DNA of 64,000 bases, from assembly GCA_964389475.1 (NCBI GenBank), contig CAYMFD010000004.1, forward strand, positions 4,794 to 68,793, written 5' to 3'. Made by a program: the position numbers and the translations under genes. The notes beneath the pieces are model-generated. The model did not search any database. It was not told the DNA's origin and saw only the letters and a program-made list of their open reading frames with translations. This DNA is from CAYMFD01 sp964389475 (GTDB lineage: Bacteria; Bacteroidota; Bacteroidia; Chitinophagales; Saprospiraceae). This document shows, one piece after another, positions 1-9,583 of this stretch. Numbering within the stretch: position 1 is the stretch's first letter; each line of letters opens with the position of its first letter.

Positions 1-41
1 TTTGTTTAGCAATGGACTGAATTCGATGATTCTAAGTCAGT

Positions 42-1148
42 CTAGAGAAAGGGCACCTTGACGGTCGTGGCGGGCAAAAGCTTACGGCCTGTGTCGATAA
101 GTACCTGGGTACCTTCGGCGCTGTGCTCCTTAGTTACGTAGCCGAGGCCTATGGGCTTATCGAGGCTAGGCGACTGGCTACCCGAGGTCACACGACCTAT
201 GTGGTTACCATCTTGGTCTACGATGGGGTAGCCGTGGCGTGGCACTCTGCGTGCATCTACGAGTAATCCGACGAGTCGTGAGGCGATGCCGTTTTTCTTC
301 TCATTGATGAACATCTGCTTACTAGGGAAGTCAACCGTCTTCTTGAGCTTAGTGATCCAGCCTAGCCCTGCCTGGAGCGGGCTGGTCGTCTCGTCGATAT
401 CATTGCCATAGAGGCAGTAGCCCTTCTCTAGTCGTAGGGTGTCTCTGCAACCTAGTCCACATAGCGTCATGCCTACGGAGGCGCCTGCCTGCGAGAGGGC
501 ATCCCAGAGGTCGCCTACCTTGTCTGCATTGACATATAACTCATAGCCACCGCTACCGGTATAACCTGTCGCTGATATCAGGACATTATCTATCCCTGCT
601 ACGGCGCCTTTTTTATGATGGTAAAAGGGGATGCTATCTAGATCTACCTCGGTTAGCATCTGTAGGACCTGCTGGGCGGTAGGGCCCTGTAGTGCTAGTA
701 GGCCTGTACGACCGCTGATATCGATCATATCGGTCTCGTAGGTATTGCGATCAGCAATCCACTTCCAGTCTTTCTGGATGTTACCAGCATTGACGACTAG
801 CATGTAGGCTCGCTCGCCCTCGCTACATCGGTCCTCGTCTAGGCGATATACTAGGAGGTCATCCACTATGCCGCCCACCTCATTGGGCAGGCAGCTGTAC
901 TGTGCCTGGCCGATCTCTAGCTTGCTAGCATCATTACTCGTTACCGACTGTATGAGGTCTAGTGCCTCCTTGCCCCGCACGACAAACTCGCCCATGTGGC
1001 TCACGTCAAATAGGCCCACATTGCTGCGTACGGCGAGGTGCTCCTCCTTGATGTTGGAGTATTGTAGCGGCATCATGTAGCCAGCAAAGTCTACCATTCT
1101 GGCCCCTAAGGCCTCATGTCGTGCTCTGAGCGGTGTATCGAGTGGCAT
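42..1148 (-). CDS. gcvT: Aminomethyltransferase, glycine cleavage system T protein
   Basis: The 368-residue product is the T protein of the glycine cleavage system. It transfers the methylene group from the aminomethyl-lipoyl H protein to tetrahydrofolate and releases ammonia in the cytosol. The length is typical of the family. The N-terminus has the family pattern TPLRARHEALGARMVDFAGY, followed by the folate-domain signature FDVSHMGE near residue 48, GYTGSGGYE near residue 195 and CRDTLRLEKGYCLYGND near residue 237. The C-terminal barrel holds the VTSG segment. It lies 36 bases downstream of the aldolase gene on the same strand, so it may be the last gene of a pheT-fba-gcvT run. The H and P proteins are not in the window. 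The identification is firm. Confidence 0.96.
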   Translation of the reverse strand: MPLDTPLRARHEALGARMVDFAGYMMPLQYSNIKEEHLAVRSNVGLFDVSHMGEFVVRGKEALDLIQSVTSNDASKLEIGQAQYSCLPNEVGGIVDDLLVYRLDEDRCSEGERAYMLVVNAGNIQKDWKWIADRNTYETDMIDISGRTGLLALQGPTAQQVLQMLTEVDLDSIPFYHHKKGAVAGIDNVLISATGYTGSGGYELYVNADKVGDLWDALSQAGASVGMTLCGLGCRDTLRLEKGYCLYGNDIDETTSPLQAGLGWITKLKKTVDFPSKQMFINEKKNGIASRLVGLLVDARRVPRHGYPIVDQDGNHIGRVTSGSQSPSLDKPIGLGYVTKEHSAEGTQVLIDTGRKLLPATTVKVPFL

Positions 1149-1184
1149 AGTCGTACTACTGGTGGTGGTTTAGGTATCTGGGTA

Positions 1185-2255
1185 TTAGTTACGGTCTAGG
1201 CAGTCTAGGTCCTCGAAGGCCACCTTGAGGCGGTCTACGAATGACACCTCGCATGCTCTCAACCACTTACGTGGGTCGTAGACCTTCTTATTGGGCTGGT
1301 CGTCACCCTCAGGATTACCGATCTGTGACTGCATGTAGTCCTTCTTATCCTCGTAGTAGTCACGGATACCTTTGGCAAATGCCCACTGGAGGTCAGTATC
1401 GATATTCATCTTGACGGCACCATACTCGATGGCCTCTCTGATCTCGGCTCGGCTACTACCTGACCCACCATGGAATACAAAGTTGATAGGATTGTCATTG
1501 CCCTTGATGCCTAGCTTATCGATGAGGTGCTGCTGTGAGTTCTTAAGGATGATAGGACGTAGCTCGACGTTACCCGGCTTGTAGACGCCGTGCACATTAC
1601 CGAATGCTGCTGCGATGGTAAACTTGTCGCTCACCTGCGAGAGCTCTTGGTAGGCATAGTATACCTCCTCTGGCTGTGTATATAGCTTGCTACTATCGAC
1701 GTCACTGTTATCTACACCATCTTCTTCACCACCTGTGACACCGAGCTCTATCTCTAGGGTCATGCCCATCTTATCCATACGTTGGAGGTAGGCCTTACAG
1801 GTAGCGATATTTTCTTCTAATGGCTCCTCTGATAGGTCGATCATATGAGAGCTGTAGAGTGTCTGGCCGGTCGCCTCGAAGTGTTTTTCGCTGGCGTCTA
1901 GTAGTCCATCAATCCACGGCAGGAGCTTCTTGGCACAGTGATCGGTATGTAGTATGACAGGTACGCCATAGGCCTCTGCTAGGTTATGTACGTGCATGGC
2001 ACCGCTGACACCTCCTAGTACAGCCGCCTTCTGACCATCATTGCTGAGGCCCTTACCTGCCATAAACGATGCACCGCCATTGCTAAACTGTACGATCACC
2101 GGGCTATTGACCGCTCTGGCCGTCTCGAGCACAGCGTTAACCGTATTGCTACCTACCACGTTGACGGCAGGCATGGCAAAGTTGTTTTCGTTGGCATAAT
2201 TGAGGAGGTCTGTCACCTCTTGTCCTTGTAGTACTCCAGATCTGAATTTTCCCAT
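1185..2255 (-). CDS. fbaA: Class II fructose-bisphosphate aldolase
   Basis: This zinc-dependent aldolase interconverts fructose 1,6-bisphosphate with glyceraldehyde 3-phosphate and dihydroxyacetone phosphate. At 356 residues it belongs to the longer FbaA branch rather than the short 280-310 residue GatY-like branch. The visible motifs are the catalytic and zinc-binding HTDHC near residue 104, an acidic zinc loop ELGVTGGEEDGVDN near residue 170, NVHGVYKPG near residue 220, FHGGSGSS near residue 262 and the phosphate-binding KMNIDTD near residue 282. It sits 39 bases downstream of pheT with no clear terminator or promoter between, so co-transcription is likely. The start is the first ATG, which gives the usual N-terminus. 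Confidence 0.96.
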   Translation of the reverse strand: MGKFRSGVLQGQEVTDLLNYANENNFAMPAVNVVGSNTVNAVLETARAVNSPVIVQFSNGGASFMAGKGLSNDGQKAAVLGGVSGAMHVHNLAEAYGVPVILHTDHCAKKLLPWIDGLLDASEKHFEATGQTLYSSHMIDLSEEPLEENIATCKAYLQRMDKMGMTLEIELGVTGGEEDGVDNSDVDSSKLYTQPEEVYYAYQELSQVSDKFTIAAAFGNVHGVYKPGNVELRPIILKNSQQHLIDKLGIKGNDNPINFVFHGGSGSSRAEIREAIEYGAVKMNIDTDLQWAFAKGIRDYYEDKKDYMQSQIGNPEGDDQPNKKVYDPRKWLRACEVSFVDRLKVAFEDLDCLDRN

Positions 2256-2294
2256 AACTATCTTATTATCAATATTCTTACTTCCTAATAAACC

Positions 2295-4736
2295 CTAAGA
2301 CCTCACGACGGCACCCAACTTTTGCTGGTAGGTGCTTATCATTTGCTGCATGATCTTATCGATTTCTTTATCCTTTAAAGTCTTCTCTACATCCTCGAAG
2401 ATATAACTAATGGCATAGGATTTCTTGCCCTTGCCCAGCTGATCTTCATTGACATAAACATCAAAGAGAGCAATCTCCTTGAGTAGTTTTTTACCTGTTT
2501 TTTTGGCGACAGCCTCTATATCACTATACGAAGTCGCTTGATCTATAACCAGTGCTAGGTCTCGACGTACCGACGGATACTTGCTGATCGGTGCTACGCT
2601 AACACTGACTCTAGCCGCAGCAGCTACCAACGTATTTATAGGTAACTCAGCGTAGTAGCTGTCTGCCTTGAGCCCCATCTGCGAGGCGATATTACTACTT
2701 ACCGCGCCGAATGTGGCGATCACTTGCTTGCCGCGGTGGTAGGTCAGTCCGTAGTCTAGTCGGCTATCCTCCGACTCCTTGATCTGGTAACCTGCTATGC
2801 CTAGGCGATCGAGTACGAGGTGTACGGCACGCTTGAGCGAGTATAGGTCTACGGCACGCTTATCGGTATGTCTCCACGACTCAGGGTACTGCTGTCCACT
2901 GATAAACAAGGTGAGGTACTCTGTCTCTGTAAAGTCGTCATCCGCCTTGAGGTAGGACTTGCCAAACTCAAATAATCGGGTCGTCAACTGCTGGCGATTA
3001 TGATTATGGACGACGGACTGCAGCCCGCTCATCATCATCTCCGGTCGCATGATGTCGAGATGTATGTTACTCGTATTATTAATCGATACGAATGCTCCAG
3101 CATCTACGAAGTCATGTCCATCATACACCTTACTGGGTATGAGGGATAGGCCCATCATCTCATTGTATCCACTACTAGCGAGGTGGTCGGCGATACGCTG
3201 GCACACCGTGAGCTTGCCGTACTTGTCTAGGTAGGTGATGGTTGAGCTGATCTTGCTGGGCACCTCGATCTTGTTAAATCCATAGATGCGCAGTATCTCT
3301 TCGATAAGGTCGACATCTCGCAAGACCTCCGCCTTATTGGTCGGGACGTAGACCTTGATACTGCCCTCGTCCAGTGGCTTGATCTCCATATTGAGAGCAC
3401 GCAGGATATTCTGTATCTGCTCGGCAGAGATCTCGGCACCCATCAGTCGGGTTACCTTGTTATAGCTGAGTATAATCTCTACAGGCTTGACCTCTGCTGG
3501 GTAGATATCGATCACATCTGATGCTATAGTGCCTCCTGCATACTCCTGTAGTAATAGCGCCGCTCGCTTAAGGGCGAATACCGTCACATTGGGATCACTA
3601 CCCTTTTCATAAACCTTGGCAGCATCGGTACGTAGACCGTGTCGGGTGCTAGACTTGCGTATCGAGCCTGCATTAAAATGTGCAGACTCTAGCAATATGG
3701 TAGTCGTAGCGTCAGTAACGCCAGAGCTGGCACCACCGAACACACCTGCTATACACATTGGCGTATCCGCACCGTCGCAGATCATCAAATCGTCAGCGGA
3801 CAGTTCTCGCTCTACATCGTCTAGGGTCTTAAACTTGGTCTTATCCGCTAGGCGCTGCACCTTGATCTTCTTGTCGCCGAGCTGGTCATAATCAAATACG
3901 TGTAGTGGCTGGCCGAGCTCATGTAGGATAAAATTGGTAATGTCTACTACATTGCTGATCGGTCGTACGCCTATAGCCCGCAGTCGCTCCTGCATCCAGT
4001 CAGGGCTAGGGCCGATCTCTACGTCCGTCACAGTGATGGCACTATACCTAGGACATAGGTCTGCATCGACTACCTCTACCTCAAAGGGCTTGCTCGTATG
4101 CTTAACGTCGAAGCCACTGATAGAGGGTTTTTTGATACTGGTCTTAGAGCCGTTGTTGATCTTAAGATAGGCCAGCAGGTCGCTCGCACAACCTAGGTGG
4201 CAGGTGGCGTCGCTACGGTTAGGCGTCAATCCTATATCGTAGACCACATCTGATGATATATCAAAGTACGCTGCGGCATCGGCTCCGACCTCTGCATCTT
4301 CGCTCAGGACCATGATACCGTCATGGCCAGCGCCGAGGCCGAGTTCGTCTTCGGCACAGATCATACCCATGCTTACCTCGCCTCTTATCTTACCCTTCTT
4401 GATCTTAAAGGCCTTGCCATCAGCGTCGTAAAGTGTAGTGCCCACTGTAGCGACGGCTACCTTCTGGCCAGCTGCTACATTGGGTGCTCCACATACGATC
4501 TGTACAGGCTCCTCACCACCTAGGTCGACTGTGGTGAGCGAGAGCTTGTCTGCGCCAGGGTGCTTACCGCAAGTAACTACGTGGCCGATCCTGACTCCAG
4601 CAAGACCTCCCGGCACTTGCTCGACCATCTCCTCGCCCTCAACCTCTAGACCTATAAGTGTCAATATCTCAGAGAGCTCTGCAGAACTGAGGTCAAAGTC
4701 TAGGTAATCTTTGAGCCAGCGGGTGCTTAATTTCAT
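2295..4736 (-). CDS. pheT: Phenylalanine--tRNA ligase beta subunit
   Basis: The 813-residue beta subunit of the alpha2/beta2 phenylalanyl-tRNA synthetase has the bacterial long-form layout. It starts with KLSTRWLKDYLDFDLS, followed by a tRNA-binding OB fold at about 40-150 (VVTCGKHPGADKLSLTTVDLG). Next are the B3/B4 editing domain at about 210-400, the B5 domain with the inactive synthetase core at 400-690, and a C-terminal FDX-ACB anticodon domain at about 720-813 (SKYPSVRRDLALVID). The alpha subunit is not adjacent, which is common in Bacteroidota. A TATCTTTG -7 element lies at 4788-4795. AAGGAG at 4749-4754 is an unusually good Shine-Dalgarno match for this phylum, though its 12-base spacing is long. 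The gene probably heads the pheT-fba-gcvT run. Confidence 0.96.
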   Translation of the reverse strand: MKLSTRWLKDYLDFDLSSAELSEILTLIGLEVEGEEMVEQVPGGLAGVRIGHVVTCGKHPGADKLSLTTVDLGGEEPVQIVCGAPNVAAGQKVAVATVGTTLYDADGKAFKIKKGKIRGEVSMGMICAEDELGLGAGHDGIMVLSEDAEVGADAAAYFDISSDVVYDIGLTPNRSDATCHLGCASDLLAYLKINNGSKTSIKKPSISGFDVKHTSKPFEVEVVDADLCPRYSAITVTDVEIGPSPDWMQERLRAIGVRPISNVVDITNFILHELGQPLHVFDYDQLGDKKIKVQRLADKTKFKTLDDVERELSADDLMICDGADTPMCIAGVFGGASSGVTDATTTILLESAHFNAGSIRKSSTRHGLRTDAAKVYEKGSDPNVTVFALKRAALLLQEYAGGTIASDVIDIYPAEVKPVEIILSYNKVTRLMGAEISAEQIQNILRALNMEIKPLDEGSIKVYVPTNKAEVLRDVDLIEEILRIYGFNKIEVPSKISSTITYLDKYGKLTVCQRIADHLASSGYNEMMGLSLIPSKVYDGHDFVDAGAFVSINNTSNIHLDIMRPEMMMSGLQSVVHNHNRQQLTTRLFEFGKSYLKADDDFTETEYLTLFISGQQYPESWRHTDKRAVDLYSLKRAVHLVLDRLGIAGYQIKESEDSRLDYGLTYHRGKQVIATFGAVSSNIASQMGLKADSYYAELPINTLVAAAARVSVSVAPISKYPSVRRDLALVIDQATSYSDIEAVAKKTGKKLLKEIALFDVYVNEDQLGKGKKSYAISYIFEDVEKTLKDKEIDKIMQQMISTYQQKLGAVVRS

Positions 4737-4748
4737 ACGTCGGTTTAT

Positions 4749-4795
4749 CTCCTTTTTTAGGAAGGGTTCTGTCTTCTAAAACGTGGTCAAAGATA
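4749..4795 (-). promoter_or_regulatory. Putative pheT promoter -7 element and ribosome binding site
   Basis: Reading the minus strand, TATCTTTG at 4795-4788 matches the Bacteroidota -7 consensus TAnnTTTG. AAGGAG follows at 4754-4749, 12 bases before the pheT ATG. I see no TTTG -33 box at the expected spacing, so the promoter call rests on the -7 box alone. Confidence 0.4.
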
Positions 4796-4930
4796 ATAAC
4801 CTGAGTTCGATTACTACGACAGCTGTAAAGCGTTGATTTTTATATAATTGAAACTATCATGGGTAGATATGGTGATACAGGAGATAGTGATAATCTGACT
4901 CCTGGTAATTGTAAAAAGAACATTGCCTGG

Positions 4931-5959
4931 CTACTTTTTAAATGTGCTCAAATGCCTAGCAATACGGTCTAGGAGCTGCTTGCCCTCCTCACTCAGTGGC
5001 GGCATCTGTGAGTCACCGGCCTGCTTGACGGCTAGTACAAAGTTATCGGCGCATATCTCGTCGGGATGGATGATGTACTGCGTATTGTCCTCTATCTGCT
5101 CAAAGAAAGAAGGGAAAAAGACAGGATCCATCTGACTCGTACCATCATCATTGACCTCTACATAAGCCTTGCCTGACCGCACCTTTAGCTCGTGCAGGTC
5201 AAAGTGCAGGTAGGCGAAAAACTCGGGCATCGAAGGCCTGTAATCTGCAAATCGACTAGCTATCAAGGGTATAGCCTCTACCGATCGGTCGCCTTTAGGA
5301 TCTGTGAGGCGTATAGCATGATCCATCGTCACGCCGTCAGGATTGACCAAGAGGCGCTGTGACAGTGTCGGGCCCATGTCTATATCATAGCCATGCCTGT
5401 AAAACCCTATCTCGCCGTATAGGCTATCCTTGAGGCTCGGATGGTCACGACTGAGTAAGTGCCACACCTCGTGCAAGGCTACCAACAGCTGCCCATCAAT
5501 GGTGAAGGCCTTAAATATATTGGCTGGCCAGACGATGGCATCGCCTAGGGTGTAATATACCGTATTGCCATAGTGTACGGGATCAACCTTGATCATCTTG
5601 ATGTTATCTGGCCACAACGCAGGGTTGAGCTGCTCTACCAGTATGCGAGCGGTATCCATCAGGGACTGCATGAGGACGACCTCTTCACTAGACCAAGGCA
5701 TAACATGACTGCGCATAGTAGCGAGGTAGGCCGCTCGATGAACATCGATACTAGGGTATGTGACCGTATCTCTAGCCTGTATAGACATATGCGCCGGCGA
5801 CATGAGGTCGTAGTAGCCGTCTTGGTCGCCATGTAAGAGGTAGTCAGTAGCGGCTAGGCTATCTAGAAACGATAGACCCTCACTGGTCGGCACATCAGAC
5901 TTCTGACTGCGACATGCAGAGAGGGTGGCAATCAAGAGGAATAGCGTTAGTCTTATCAT
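4931..5959 (-). CDS. Lipoprotein with HExxH metalloprotease-like motif, unknown function
   Basis: I do not recognise a named family. The 342-residue product begins with a short lipoprotein signal ending in LSAC (Cys16), so it should be lipid-anchored on the periplasmic side of the inner membrane or in the outer membrane. Near residue 160 it carries HEVWH inside a helix-like stretch. GEIGFYRHG follows about 15 residues later, so Glu or His there could be the third zinc ligand of a gluzincin-like site. The N-terminal half mentions no known substrate domain. The gene overlaps the upstream lipoprotein gene by four bases, so the two are probably translated together. Peptidase activity is inferred from the motif and spacing only. 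A structural comparison with M48 or DUF2268-type peptidases would settle it. Confidence 0.7.
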   Translation of the reverse strand: MIRLTLFLLIATLSACRSQKSDVPTSEGLSFLDSLAATDYLLHGDQDGYYDLMSPAHMSIQARDTVTYPSIDVHRAAYLATMRSHVMPWSSEEVVLMQSLMDTARILVEQLNPALWPDNIKMIKVDPVHYGNTVYYTLGDAIVWPANIFKAFTIDGQLLVALHEVWHLLSRDHPSLKDSLYGEIGFYRHGYDIDMGPTLSQRLLVNPDGVTMDHAIRLTDPKGDRSVEAIPLIASRFADYRPSMPEFFAYLHFDLHELKVRSGKAYVEVNDDGTSQMDPVFFPSFFEQIEDNTQYIIHPDEICADNFVLAVKQAGDSQMPPLSEEGKQLLDRIARHLSTFKK

Positions 5960-6615
5960 CGTCTCTTGATCTTGTAGTAAGCGGATGGCTCGTCATTGAT
6001 GAAAGTCCACTTCTCGACCCATAGACTATCGGCATCATACTTGGTGATGCGGTGCTCATGTGTCGTCAATGGTGTATTGTCACCATGGTCAGCCATCATG
6101 GCTCTCTCATTGCCATAGTAATCGTAGGTCCAGTTAAAGCGCTGACGGACAACACCTGCGTCATCCATGATCAACTTGCTCTTGAGTCGATCCTTACTGT
6201 CATAAAAGAATCGCTCCTCTCGCAGTATCTCCTTGTTGACCGGGTCAAAGGCAATGACTTGCTTCTTGCGGTCTTTTTCATCATGGATGTATTTGTAAAA
6301 ACTCATCACGCTGTCTTGCGGATCTATAAAGTCTGCTCCAGAGGGTAGCTTGCCGTTTTCATATCGCAGAATCGACTTGCCACGTATACTACCATCTCTG
6401 TTATAATAAATCGTACCGAACAATTGATCTCCATGATACTCATTATGCTCTTTATATCGGAGCTTTCCGATGGTATGCTCACCATCTTTATTCTCTACAT
6501 TGAAGATCTCGGTAATCTCAGCGGTCTTCTCTCCCTGCAGTATGGGCTTAACAGGCTGCTCTGGCGTACAGGCGACAGATAGGAGGATGATAATTACTAT
6601 GGCACTATCTTTCAT
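5956..6615 (-). CDS. Small lipoprotein with YD/MORN-like beta repeats
   Basis: This 219-residue protein of unknown function has a lipoprotein signal ending in SVAC (Cys16). The mature part is a series of short beta-type units of the form YNRDGSIRGKS, YDSKDRLKS, YDYYGNERA and ITKYDADS. They resemble the bacterial toxin-variant MORN or YD-like repeats seen in many Bacteroidota lipoproteins. Its stop overlaps the start of the HExxH lipoprotein by four bases, so the pair looks like one operon. A good -7 element, TATTTTTG at 6628-6621, lies immediately before the ATG, so the transcript may have almost no leader. Confidence 0.7.
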   Translation of the reverse strand: MKDSAIVIIILLSVACTPEQPVKPILQGEKTAEITEIFNVENKDGEHTIGKLRYKEHNEYHGDQLFGTIYYNRDGSIRGKSILRYENGKLPSGADFIDPQDSVMSFYKYIHDEKDRKKQVIAFDPVNKEILREERFFYDSKDRLKSKLIMDDAGVVRQRFNWTYDYYGNERAMMADHGDNTPLTTHEHRITKYDADSLWVEKWTFINDEPSAYYKIKRR

Positions 6616-6724
6616 AGGTGCAAAAATACGATTAGCTCGTTATACCGATTACCATCTAAATTGGGTGCTAGTTTCATCAGCGCCATTAAATATGCATCGG
6701 CATTAAACCAAGAAAGAAACGGTA

Positions 6725-8821
6725 TTACCGAAGGACAATTAGGCGATCAATCGTCCTACTCCCATCGTCTAGGTCGAGGACTACAACGTATAAACCAGGA
6801 GGCAAGTCGTCTAGTGGGACGCTACTCCTATCACGTGTATCAAGACGGACTAGTGCCGACTGCGATGACACACTATAGAACGACATCTCGAGCACGCATG
6901 GATCTACACTGATCGCTGTGCTAGCTGGCTGCGGCCAAAAGAGACTAGATCTCGATGACTCCACCTCTTCGGTAGTCGTAAGTATGACGAAACTCGTAGC
7001 GCTACAGTCATTAGCGTCAAGCACCGTAATCTCATACCTGTCAGCCGCTAGCCCTACGAAGAGGCTATCCGTGACGATCGGCCCACCATTGAGCTGATAG
7101 CGGTACGGCGGGGTACCACCCTGGGGCATAGCAGCGACACCATCATCAGAGACAAGGAGGTCCACCCGCAAGCTATCGGGCTGGCTGATGACAAAAGAAT
7201 CCGTCACCGTACAGCCAAAATCATCGCGTATATAGGCGAGGTAGCGACCAGGACCATAGCCATCGTATCTATCGTCCTCGTTGTAGCGCAGACCATCGAA
7301 GCCGAACTGGTAAGGTGACCTACCGCCCGATACGACAAAGGACACAGCCCCATTCTCATCACCAAAGCAAGTGATGTCCTCTACCGTAAGCATGGGTGTA
7401 ATAAGGTCAGGTGCCGCTAGCTCTAGCACGGTATCAACCATGCATCCTACACTGTCGATAGCCCGTATCTGTACTAGTCCGCCTGCTAGACTATCTATCG
7501 ACAGACCAGTTACTACTCCGGCACCTACCTCTAGCGTGACAGTCCCCTGAGCTCCGTCTATCAGTAGGTCGAGAGAGCCTGTGGCGTCGCCGAAGCATAA
7601 CGGAGAATTGGCATCTACCTGCCGTATCTCAATGGGTGGTGGCTCTGTCAGCACGATGGTATCACTTGCAGCGCTGAGGCCGTCATTATCGATCACCTCC
7701 ACTACAAAGGACCCTGCCTGTAGAAACCTAAATGTAGGATTGCCTTGCAGGGGGCCACCGTTGACACGATAGCGATAGTTGCCCACACCACCTGAGCCAG
7801 CAACCGTAATGCGACCATCAAATCCACCATGGCAGGTAGGAGAAAACTGATCAATGACCGCTACCTCTACCGGCATGATCACTTCGAAAGCTCTATCCCC
7901 AGCAGTGAGGAGAGAACGTCTAGACCCATTGATGATCTGCCACATATAGTCGATCTGGCCGAGGCTAAATGCCGACATACAGGCGTCATCCGTATAGTCC
8001 ATGTAATTCATAAACATATCACCCGTATTGTTACAGCTAGGGCGGGGATGTACGGGGCAGCCGAAGTGGCTGGTATCTTGGCGTGGCGTATCCGCAATGC
8101 CGTCATCGCTACCGCAGCCATCACGATCCCATATGTGCCTGAGACCCAGATAGTGGCCTATCTCATGAGTAAGCGTTCGTCCTAGGTTGTAGGGTATGAA
8201 GGTCGCAAAGCCGGGACCACCAAAGGCCTGTGTAATCACGGCACAACCATCCAGAGAGGCATTGGGTAGGGATACCACACTAGGGATATACGCAAAGCCT
8301 AAGTCATCAAGCGTAGGTGCTACCCATACATTGAGATAGGTATCTCTGGGCCAGCGAGTGGCATTCTTAATGGCGGACTCTGCCTGATCAAAATCATCAG
8401 TTGTAGCATACCTCGTGACGCCATCCGTCGGCTGACCATCAGGATCGATACTGGATAGCTGAAAAGATATCCTGCTGTCACCTACGGGAAACTCAGGAGG
8501 CGTATCACCTCGATTATCATTGAGCCTTCTGAAGTCCTTGTTGGTCGCCTCGATCTGTGACAGTATCCGCTCGTATGACAAGTTAAAGCCCTGCCCTGTT
8601 GCCTGCCCAGGCGTATGCACTATGATAATATGGACGGGGATGACGAGACTATCTGTCGCTACTGATCGGCGACTGACCGTATGCTCCCAGTCATGGAGTA
8701 ATTGGGCAGTGTAGTCTGGTAGTGCAGCGAGTTTATCATCAGCACCACAACGACCGTGCTGACCATAGATCGTAGAGATCGACAGGACAGTGATCATTAT
8801 CAGGGTGGATACTCGCAGCAT
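6725..8821 (-). CDS. Secreted M43 (pappalysin-like) metalloprotease with SprB repeats and T9SS sorting domain
   Basis: The 698-residue product is a secreted zinc endopeptidase. A Sec signal peptide covers residues 1-20 (ending IYGQ). The catalytic domain contains HEIGHYLGLRH near residue 217, which is the HExxHxxGxxH of metzincins. The following DDGIADTPRQ and a Met-turn FMNYMDYTDDACM near residue 270 are typical of MEROPS family M43 in Bacteroidota. Residues about 317-607 hold three or four SprB-type repeats (CHGGFDGRITV, CFGDATGSL, CFGDENGAV). The last 75 residues (FWPQPASTAI to IVLR) match the T9SS type A sorting domain. It should be exported by Sec, then T9SS, to the surface or medium. 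A TTTTG-N18-TATAATTG promoter lies just upstream. Confidence 0.9.
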   Translation of the reverse strand: MLRVSTLIMITVLSISTIYGQHGRCGADDKLAALPDYTAQLLHDWEHTVSRRSVATDSLVIPVHIIIVHTPGQATGQGFNLSYERILSQIEATNKDFRRLNDNRGDTPPEFPVGDSRISFQLSSIDPDGQPTDGVTRYATTDDFDQAESAIKNATRWPRDTYLNVWVAPTLDDLGFAYIPSVVSLPNASLDGCAVITQAFGGPGFATFIPYNLGRTLTHEIGHYLGLRHIWDRDGCGSDDGIADTPRQDTSHFGCPVHPRPSCNNTGDMFMNYMDYTDDACMSAFSLGQIDYMWQIINGSRRSLLTAGDRAFEVIMPVEVAVIDQFSPTCHGGFDGRITVAGSGGVGNYRYRVNGGPLQGNPTFRFLQAGSFVVEVIDNDGLSAASDTIVLTEPPPIEIRQVDANSPLCFGDATGSLDLLIDGAQGTVTLEVGAGVVTGLSIDSLAGGLVQIRAIDSVGCMVDTVLELAAPDLITPMLTVEDITCFGDENGAVSFVVSGGRSPYQFGFDGLRYNEDDRYDGYGPGRYLAYIRDDFGCTVTDSFVISQPDSLRVDLLVSDDGVAAMPQGGTPPYRYQLNGGPIVTDSLFVGLAADRYEITVLDANDCSATSFVILTTTEEVESSRSSLFWPQPASTAISVDPCVLEMSFYSVSSQSALVRLDTRDRSSVPLDDLPPGLYVVVLDLDDGSRTIDRLIVLR

Positions 8822-8842
8822 AGTGCAAGTTAATCAAAACGC

Positions 8843-8873
8843 CAATTATAAAAATGAGACCGCGGCGACAAAA
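8843..8873 (-). promoter_or_regulatory. Bacteroidota-type promoter of the M43 protease gene
   Basis: On the minus strand a TTTTG -33 box (8873-8869) is followed by an 18-base spacer and TATAATTG (8850-8843), one mismatch from TAnnTTTG. The leader to the ATG at 8821 would be about 15-20 bases. The same TTTTG-N18 spacing recurs at 47447-47477. Confidence 0.6.
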
Positions 8874-9010
8874 GGGTTAAAACAACTGATCCTAAGCCTA
8901 TTGATATGAAAAAAATGTGAGATGATTGCACGTGTAGCTACACTACCCAATAGAGCGGAAATGGTAGCTATAGTCGAGAAAACGGTCTCGCAATCGATGG
9001 AGCAGCAAGT

Positions 9011-9583
9011 CTACTCAGTCATACGTAACCAACCAAGCACATCATAATCCGCGATCGTGTAGATACCTTGAAACTCCACTAGCTTGATACGCTGTCTAGT
9101 TTTTTCGCCTACGTTCTGGGATATGTACTCTACGTAGCTGTCGCTTACTTCAGAGATGATACCGACATGGCCGAAAGGATTGCTACCATGACCATCATAA
9201 ACGAGTAAGTCTCCGACCTGAGGAGCTTCGTATCTGATATTGCGATACTGCATCAAGCCGCGATCATAGTTAAATGCTACATCGGGCAACGACGGATCAA
9301 AGAACTCCTTGGCATGCCCGTAAGTATTGGGCATTTTGTGACTGTAGTGATTGTGGTAGTATCGCTTGACGAATTCTACGCATTGGTATTTTAAGCCTAA
9401 GTTGTACCCATCGATAGTAGTATTGCGACCAGACACATTAGTGAAGTCCTCTCCATTATAGTAGACAGGCACATTATTAAATGAATCAATCACCTCTCCT
9501 CTTTTGAAAAAAGAAGTAAATGACATCATTACTACACCACAAAGTACAGCAGCGTACGCTACTGGCTTAATACTCAAACTCAT
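9011..9583 (-). CDS. CHAP-domain amidase, probable cell-wall or glutathionylspermidine-type hydrolase
   Basis: This 190-residue protein is a single CHAP (NlpC/P60-like) domain behind an N-terminal hydrophobic segment, residues 5-25. The catalytic Cys68 lies in YQCVEF, and the catalytic His139 in PFGHVGII, after the GDLLVYDGHG loop typical of CHAP domains. Family members cleave peptidoglycan cross-bridges or the amide of glutathionylspermidine. The FVKRYY segment after the Cys resembles the amidase domain of Gsp synthase/amidase, but there is no synthetase domain. Periplasmic or membrane-anchored action is inferred from the N-terminal helix. It is transcribed alone. TATATTCG at 9652-9645 is a possible -7 box. 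The catalytic fold is a confident call, the substrate is not. Confidence 0.82.
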   Translation of the reverse strand: MSLSIKPVAYAAVLCGVVMMSFTSFFKRGEVIDSFNNVPVYYNGEDFTNVSGRNTTIDGYNLGLKYQCVEFVKRYYHNHYSHKMPNTYGHAKEFFDPSLPDVAFNYDRGLMQYRNIRYEAPQVGDLLVYDGHGSNPFGHVGIISEVSDSYVEYISQNVGEKTRQRIKLVEFQGIYTIADYDVLGWLRMTE

